The notes under the pieces: model-generated | What the model was told of the DNA's origin: nothing | What the model saw: only the letters and a program-made list of their open reading frames with translations | Database searches by the model: none | Program-made: the position numbers and the translations under genes | Origin: Adiantum capillus-veneris | Lineage: Eukaryota; Streptophyta; Polypodiopsida; Polypodiales; Pteridaceae | Direction of reading: 5' to 3' | DNA length: 64,000 nucleotides | Assembly: GCA_014529385.2 (NCBI GenBank) | Contig: CM043962.1 | Coordinates: 124,662,470 to 124,726,469, forward strand | Part shown: piece after piece, positions 57,746 through 64,000 of the stretch | Position numbering within the stretch: position 1 is the first letter of the stretch | Layout: the number at the start of each line of letters is the position of its first letter

Positions 57746-58211
57746 TTCATGTATATCATGGTTGAGCAAGAAGCAACCTACTGTGGCCACTTCGAGTTGT
57801 GAGGCTGAGTACAGGGCAGTCTTCACAGCTACGGTTGAGTGTGTATGGCTCAGACGCCTTATGGATGATTTGGGTGTTGGACAGGACACTACCAACACTA
57901 TATACACTAAAAGTCATAGTGCATTGGCGGTTGTGAGGAACCCAGTTTTTCATGCTCCCACAAAGCACATTGAGGTGCATTACCACTATGTCAGGGAGAG
58001 GCTCTCAGCAAGAGAGATCAGCTTGGCTTATGTGCCAACACAGGACAACCTTGCAGATCTTTTCACAAAGGCATTTTCTCGTGAGAATCTTGAAGCTTTC
58101 TGCAAAGCTTTGGGCTTACTCCCCTTTGTAAACTGATCATGTCCTCATGGCATGGAACTTCCCGTTACTCATGTGCCAGCTCTTATTCACCACATCACTC
58201 CAGGGGAGATT

Positions 58212-58419
58212 TTTTACCATATACATGTGGTAGTGATGTGTGTGAACACACTAGGACCGTCCGGGCATTTTTTCCCTCTTTAGGAGTTTTTTTCCCCCGA
58301 GCATTGTATATACGCCCATCACTCTAGGGATATCTATCTTTCCATTGCACACGAAGTAACACACTCTCTGTTGTGTGCCTTGAGCTTCCTTCATCTTCTC
58401 CAAGCTGTGTGCGTTTCTC
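58212..58419 (+). repeat. 3' LTR of the second copia copy, last ~18 bp missing
   Basis: It matches the 227-bp LTR of the minus-strand element from ACCATATACATGTGG onwards. The TG start is mutated to TT and the polypurine tract is CAGGGGAGATT. It breaks off after GTGCGTTTCTCT, before the GCAACCC...CAACA end. Confidence 0.85.
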
Positions 58420-58689
58420 TCTCATCTAGAGAGGACACTACACAAAAATCATTAGAGATTAATCTCTAATTGATTAACCTAAACGGTAATTAGTCTAATC
58501 TTTCTTAATTAGCAAGGTTAGATTAAGATATTTGTTAATAAATCAAAGATTAGGCCTATGTATGCTCCTCAAACCTCTCTTAATTAATTAATCTCTGCTG
58601 ATTATTAGAATTAAGCTTAGTAACAGTAAGCTAATTAATTATCCTATTATAATAAGGCTGAAATTAGCCAAATTAACCATGAATTAATG

Positions 58690-60830
58690 GTAAATATATT
58701 AATTAAGATTAGATTAAGTTGAAGTAATTTTCAGAGATGAATTAGACAGTTATTAATCTAGGAAAATTATCCTATAATTTTTTGAGAAGTTTTCCTAATT
58801 AATTAGGCATAATTACTCTATTTTTTGAGCAATTTTAATAGGGGAAATTAGTAAATGGATTTCAAATGTTGTGATATATTTATCAGTAGTTAATTAGGTG
58901 TTCAAGAACCTTTGATAATTGGGAGAAGCTCAAAAAATTAATCTAGCTAATTAATTTAGTAGAAATACTCTGTTTTTTTTTTGAGTAATTTAAATAGTGG
59001 AAATTAGTAAATGGATTTCAAATGTTGTGATATATTTACCAATAGTTAATTGGGTGTTCAAGAACCTTTAATAATTAGGATAAGCTCAGAAAATTAATCT
59101 AGCTAATTAAGTTAGAAGAAATACTCTGTTTTGTGAGTAATTTAAATAGGGGAAATTAGTAAATGGAATTCAAATGTTGTGATATATTTATAAGTGGTTA
59201 ATTAGGTGCTCAAAAACCCGTGATAGCTAAGAGAAGCTCAGAAAATTAATCTAGCTAATTAATTTAGCAAAAATACTATGTTTTTTGAGTAATTTAAATA
59301 GGGGAAATTAGTAAATGGATTTCAAATGTTGTGATATAATTATCAGTAGTTTATTAGGTGTTCAAAAACTCTTGATAATTAGGATAATCTCAGAAAGTTA
59401 ATCTAGATAATTAAGTTAGTAGAATTAATCTATTTTTTGAGTAGTTTAAATAGGAGAAATTAGTAAATTGAATTCAAATGCTGTGATATATTTATCAAGG
59501 GCTAATTAGGTATTAAGAAACCGGTGATAATTAGGGAAAGCTCAGATAATTAATCTAGATAATTATTTTAGTAGAGAAATTCAGATTTTTAGACAAATTA
59601 AATAGGGAAAATTATCAAATAGATTCAAATTGAATCGAGTTATTTATTAGAGGTTAATTAGATCTTATGAAACCTATGATAATTATGCTGATCTCAGATA
59701 ATTAGTTTAACTAATTATCTTAGTGGAATTACACTGTTTTTAGGGATAAAATAAAGGGGGAAATTAGTAAGTCATGTTCTAGAACTACATGCTATTTATC
59801 AAAGCTATATTATAGGGTAAGAAGGTCGTGATAATTCTACCAAGGTTAGAAAAGTAGTATAGATATTTATCAAAGTTAAATTACACTATTTTTAGCTAAA
59901 AACTAAAGAGGGAAATTAGTAAATCATGCTATATGATTACATGCTATTTATCAAAGCTATATTATAGAGTAAAGAGGCCGTGATAATTATTCCAAGGTTA
60001 GAAAAGTAGTATAGATATTTATCTAAGTCAAATTACACTATGTTTAGCTAAAAACTAAAGAGGGAATTTAGTAAATCATGCTATATGATTACATGCTATT
60101 TATGAGAGCTATATTATAGGGTAAAGAGGCTGTGATAATTATTCCAAGGTTAGAAAAGTAGTATATATATTTATCTAAGTCAAATTACACCGTTTTTAGC
60201 TAAAACTTAAAGAGGGAAATTAGTAAATCATGCTATATGATTACATGCTATTTATTAGAGCTATATTATAGTGTAAAGAGGTCGTGATAGTTATGCCAAG
60301 GTTAGAAACCTAGTATAGATATTTATCTAAGTCAAATTATACTATTTTTAGCTAAAAAACTAAAGAGGGAAATTAGTAAATCATGTGCTATAATTACATA
60401 CTATTTATCAGAGCTTTATTATAGGGTAAAGAGGCCGTGATAATTATGCCAAGGTCAGAAAAGTAGTATAGATATTTATCTAAGTCAAAATATACTAATT
60501 TTGGTGGAAATTTCAAAGAAGAAATTGCTAAATCATGCTATATGATTACATTCTATTTATCACAGCTAGATTACATAATAAAGACATCGTGATAAATATT
60601 TCAAGGTTAGAAAAGTAGTATAAGTATTTATTTAAGTCAAATTATCCTAATTTTAGCTGAAAATTGAAGATGGAAATTATATAACTAGGTTGGAAAATAA
60701 TAAGATAATTACGAGAAGTAAAAAATATCATAATCTACTTGTGGTAATTATAACATAGTTAATTAGTGAGGTTATGAAATTATAATTGACCAAAAGTCCC
60801 ATTTTTAGCAAATGATTAATTAAAATAAAT
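58690..60830. repeat. Tandem array, ~152-bp period, at least 13 units
   Basis: The anchor GGAAATTAGTAAAT recurs at about 58843, 58999, 59151, 59303, 59454, 59605, 59759, 59911, 60063, 60215, 60368, 60520 and 60672, with steps of 151-156. Units drift along the array: early units continue GGATTTCAAATG, later ones CATGCTATATGATTACATGC. All are very AT-rich and have no coding capacity. The array starts about 250 bp after the truncated copia LTR. Confidence 0.9.
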
Positions 60831-61218
60831 AGACTTTGTGGTTAAAAGTTTTTAGAAAAATTATAGTAAGTTTAAACCTATGATATCAAGTTAAGGAAAT
60901 GAAATCTTTATGAATAATTAAATACAATAAATATTGAACCCAAAATAAGTAGATTATTAGCTTAAAAGTTGATGGGAAAATTAGGAAAAAGATATAGAAA
61001 ATTATAAGAAAGTTAGGAGAGCTTAAAAAACCCTTAGGGAAGCGGTGGAAAAAGTTATCATGCCTATATAGACAAATAAGAAATTACTAAGTCCAGAATT
61101 TACCAATTAAGACTAGAAATTTAACTTTGGATGGGTTACGGTTGAATACAAAGGTTAGGTCTAGATTTTGAACTATTTACCTAATAATTAGACGTCCTTT
61201 TTATAAGGATAAGAAGTT
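60831..61218. other. AT-rich spacer after the array, no gene
   Basis: Degenerate array-like sequence fades out; no feature is recognised. Confidence 0.6.
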
Positions 61219-61344
61219 ATGGCACCAAAAAGGACCCGAGAAAATCCTACATCTGATGATGAGGACGTAGCTCCAAAACGAACTAGAGCGTCGCACGACG
61301 ACGAAGTTGGGCCTAGTAGTAGGCCTACGGAGGAGAGTCTTTAG
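61219..61344 (+). CDS. Short basic/acidic ORF (41 aa), possible N-terminus of a gag-like protein
   Basis: ATG at 61219 to TAG at 61342. The peptide begins MAPKRTREN and repeats the block APKRTR 18 residues later, with acidic stretches (SDDEDV, HDDEV) between. The frame continues after the TAG as APAQQQMANQSQ, next to a GTGGGT that could be a splice donor. Many gypsy gag proteins start with such basic tails, but nothing downstream confirms this. Confidence 0.3.
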   Translation: MAPKRTRENPTSDDEDVAPKRTRASHDDEVGPSSRPTEESL

Positions 61345-62459
61345 GCTCCAGCGCAGCAACAGATGGCCAATCAATCCCAGGTGGGTTTCCCATTGTTCAA
61401 TTAAGTCTTTAATTAGTTTAAGTTATTTTATAAGTTAGCATTGCATACGTAAGAAGGATAAACTGACTGAAAACGGAAGATAACTTCCAATGTACATTTG
61501 TTTATAATATAGGAAAGAATTGTTTGGGTTAAAACTGGTTGAATTAGGAAAGATATGTTTGATCGTCCTTAAGACAGCTTGTCTCAAGACACCTCCGACT
61601 CCTTGATATAAATTGATGATAATGATTGGCTTTCTAGACACGGTTAAGTCGGTTACCCCCGTGTACGATGAGTTTCTACTCCGTGTCATGTCTTGATGTT
61701 TCTACATAAGTTAGGATACCGTTTTTACCCTAGGGGAGCCGCCCGGTTGTATGGGCACCCGGAACCTTGGGTGCGGGTTTATCCACTCCGGATTTGAATA
61801 AGGAATGGGTGTCATTTTTTACCCTTAGGTGGTCTTGAGACAAGACGAGTACTGGTCATGGTTATTATGGATAATGTTTTGATTGACAGTACCCTGTCTT
61901 AAGTTTAAAGATATCTGTTTGCTAAAAGAATGCTTTCAATGCTCTCTTCAAGGAATTACCGTGATGGAACGTTAAAAGAAATCATTATTTTAAATGTTTA
62001 AAACAATGTGATAATAAGATAAATGAATCTTGTGTGAGTGTGGGGTGGTAAGTGGGGATTGACTAAGGTTGTCAATCATGGACGGGTGGACCTGATTAGC
62101 CAGCTAACTATCCATCCCTGCGCATTAAAACGTTTTAGAAACTTCTTCACTTGGAAGAGGAATCCACCAACGGCTGTGCCCTCACATTTGTTAGGGGGAA
62201 AAAAGCGTTGGTTGAGGATACCTTAGCCCAATTGTGGCAGTTATAGGGCTGAAATAGTTTTTTGGACTTTTAATACGTTGTCCCGTTTCCACTGCAAGAC
62301 AGGACTAGGTCTTCTTCTAAGGCTATAGACCCAAGCCATTGTCAATGGTAAAGGTCTATTCCTTGGATTTTTCTTGTTTAGAGACTCTGATTTTTACTAG
62401 ACCTAGAGACCTGTCAAGGATCCCATCTCGATCTCGGTATAGGCGGGTTGGGGATCTTA
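61345..62459. other. Spacer with a separated 17-bp inverted repeat
   Basis: CTTGTCTCAAGACACC (61576-61591) and GGTGGTCTTGAGACAAG (61847-61863) form an inverted repeat about 255 bases apart. No coding frame is convincing. The right border abuts the third gypsy copy. Confidence 0.5.
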
Positions 62460-63474
62460 CACTTTGTGACATGACTCATTCTTTCTCCTACCTTTTCCAC
62501 GGCCACGCTTAATGCCATTTGCTTCCATGTCCACCTCATTGGAATTTGTCACCTCTACCAAATGCACATTTGGATTTGGCAAAGGTGGAATTCCTTCCAC
62601 TCCTTGTGGAGGTGGTCTTACCACATTTGGTCTTTGCCGAAGCTGTGGGGTTCTTGACTCCAGCTAGTTCTCCCTAGCTCCCCACGAGGCCAAGGAGAAT
62701 TATACATCCCATGTCCAAACTCTCTGCAATTCCAACATTGCAAGACTCTCCTAGGTCATGGTGGCTCTTGCTCTTTGGCTTTCTTTGTTTCTCCCTTGGG
62801 ACCTACAACTTTTGTGCAAGGTGAATTGACAAGTTGCTTAAAGATTAATTTAACTTCTCAATCACTAGCCGTTACCTCAGGAATCTCTTTGGATGTTGAT
62901 GCTTGCAATTCTACCTTAGGTCTAGGACCCTCTATTGGAACCTCTTCTCTCAGACACTTGAGTTTCCTATACTTCTCAACACGCCCTAGTTTCAGATGCA
63001 TCAAAGGTAGCAGGTGCACCTGCCTCAAATTATCTTGAGAGTGGGAAAGAGACCGGCTATGAACCTCTCCTTCTTTAAGAACTCTGCATCATCAACAAGG
63101 TTAGCAACATTTCTCACCCATACAGCCCAAATACGTAGAAACTCTTGTTTATACATGTAGTAGTCATCTAAGTCTTTTTGTTTGTGAGAAACGATGCCTT
63201 GCCATATCTTTTGAGTGTTTTGAGGGTCAAAGAAGTATCTCTTGAAATGATCAACAACTTTGTTATAGTTTCCCTTAACCTCCTAAGATAGAGAGTCACA
63301 CCAAGTGCTAGCATCCTTCCTCAGAACTACCTCAAACATTTCTAAGTGTTCCTCATCTCCTATCACTCTTTTTATGCGGCAAGCCATTTTGAAATTTTCT
63401 AAAAATATCTCAGCATCCTCACTAGGCTCTTCAAAAAAGAGAGGATATCCTGACATTTGGCGTTGGGCCTCCAT
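62460..63474 (-). pseudogene. gag: Gag of the third Tat gypsy copy
   Basis: It starts MEAQRQMSGYPLFFEEP and keeps FEVVLRKDASTWCDSLS before a stop near 63283. Then YFFDPQNTQKIWQGIVSHK is seen; this copy has a Lys codon where the full copy has TAG (19877). Next come KERFIAGLFP and the zinc knuckle CWNCREFGHGMYN, with Gly replaced by Arg. Frameshifts follow near 63020. It is truncated at 62460. Confidence 0.8.
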
Positions 63475-63556
63475 TAAATCGATTTCAAAGCGATACCATG
63501 TTTTTTTCTTTCTTAGAAAGTTTAGACAATAATGTTTTCTAAAATTGCAATCAATT

Positions 63557-63775
63557 CTACAACAAAATAAAAATATGCACATCATATGATCTATGACAGT
63601 CAACAATAGGCAAGATGGTAGGGTTTGGTGATGCCAGAATTTCTCCTACTCTTTGGGCACTAAACATGAATACTATACATTGTTGAAAATGAATCTTTCT
63701 ACTAATTGCAACGTTAATTCTAATGTGTGGAGTGAAATGGAAGGGAAAAAACTCTATTCCTAGGCCATTATCCAT
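63557..63775 (-). CDS. Small leader ORF 2, third Tat gypsy copy (72 aa)
   Basis: It has the same length and stop position as 19283-19501, with about 14 residue differences (for example R33C, G39S, A56P) and no indels. It is followed by 82 bases up to the gag ATG, close to the 84 bases in the full copy. No domain is recognised. Confidence 0.5.
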   Translation of the reverse strand: MDNGLGIEFFPFHFTPHIRINVAISRKIHFQQCIVFMFSAQRVGEILASPNPTILPIVDCHRSYDVHIFILL

Positions 63776-64000
63776 GGTCTATGCATGACCTAATGCTTAA
63801 AACAAAACAAAAATATAGACATCCAAACTAAGGTCGTACCTAATGAGAGGCAAAATAAAAGGATTTACCCAAGCGTTTATCTTGACCTAAGAGCACCCAA
63901 AATTCTACGAATTACTCGTTGAAATTGTAATTTTGTGCTTACAATGATATGCATCTTTTGCCTTGCAATGGGAACAAATGGGTCATACAATTTTTTTTGA

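Larger units (their letters stand above)
50449..58136 (+). pseudogene. gag-pol: Copia gag-pol, broken and with duplicated RT
   Basis: The start is ATG at 50449 (MVDNNTDFFKMF). Gag is frameshifted after GIWN near 50573. The zinc-knuckle segment CHYYKANDHFIESC has lost its second Cys. The protease motif reads YFEGGAINHI in place of DSGA, so it cannot be catalytic. A TGA follows LYDK at 52175. The integrase has HSDVCGP, LHSDRGGEY and NGVAERKN. Stops occur at 55483 and 55759, a frameshift near 55965 and a TAA at 56260. RT appears twice (56071-56580 and 56930-57500), both with YVDDLLITGPN. RNase H is complete in the last frame (57504-58136), ending LGLLPFVN. It is a dead copy. Confidence 0.9.
50297..58419 (+). 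mobile_element. Second copy of the young copia family, 5' LTR missing, with nested insertions
   Basis: It runs from inside the leader (matching the 35160-35170 region of the minus-strand copy) through gag-pol to a 3' LTR at 58212. Nested insertions are a MITE (51155-51416) and a 2.3-kb solo LTR (52281-54614), each with an empty site in the minus-strand copy. An 802-bp tandem duplication covers RT and RNase H. The 5' LTR and primer site are replaced by the CACTA element. Confidence 0.9.
62460..64000 (-). mobile_element. Third Tat gypsy copy (minus strand), runs off the window
   Basis: Read from 64000 downwards it contains leader ORF 1 (broken), leader ORF 2 (63557-63775), gag from ATG 63472-63474, the zinc-knuckle region (~62720) and ends at 62460, equivalent to about 20630 of the full copy. 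The 5' LTR lies outside the window. Confidence 0.85.

Overview
This window is a land-plant nuclear sequence made almost entirely of nested, decayed transposable elements; I see no intact host gene. The evidence for a plant is the mix of elements: Ty3/gypsy elements of the Tat type (a second, archaeal-type RNase H after the RT/RNase H), Ty1/copia elements primed by initiator tRNA-Met, an En/Spm (CACTA) transposase gene, a pentatricopeptide-repeat (PPR) gene fragment, and AT-rich spacers. I cannot name the species. Such dense nesting is typical of large plant genomes.

Layout. 1-1947: the 3' end of a gypsy element whose integrase tail is fused in frame to a retropepsin-like domain, followed by a basic ORF and then a polypurine tract and LTR start. 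3475-4352: four evenly spaced 24-bp palindromes. 4475-8930: a non-autonomous LTR element with a broken ORF of about 1,150 codons rich in coiled coil, then a polypurine tract and a 932-bp LTR. 8931-10379: the end of another gypsy element and its LTR. 10440-12330 (-): the 5' part of a decayed copia pol, next to an old LTR relic (12345-12958). 13660-14200: a gag relic. 14552-14693: a small LTR with a polypurine tract on one side and a primer site on the other. 16381-27100: a full-length Tat-type gypsy with LTRs of about 2.3-2.6 kb. 27117-27634 (-): the 3' part of a copia RT that fits the piece at 10440.

28523-37825: a gag-like, RT-less segment between two direct repeats of about 445 bp. A young copia element (30489-35607, minus strand, perfect 5-bp target duplication) sits inside it. 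37850-39624 (-): a protein-kinase-like pseudogene. 40067-45254 (-): a second, internally deleted copy of the Tat gypsy. 45255-50296 (-): a CACTA element. 50297-58419: a second copy of the young copia family. It is broken by a MITE and a 2.3-kb solo LTR, and its RT is duplicated in tandem. 58690-60830: an array with a 152-bp period. 62460-64000 (-): a third Tat gypsy copy that runs off the window.

The parts do not form a pathway, but repeated families allow comparison. Two copia copies give a precise empty site for the MITE and for the solo LTR. Three Tat gypsy copies share features that look ancestral: a pair of related small leader ORFs (two copies), and a D-to-E change in the RT catalytic motif (two copies). 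The best candidates for something undescribed are the palindrome array with its coiled-coil LTR element, the integrase-protease fusion, and the Tat leader ORF pair.
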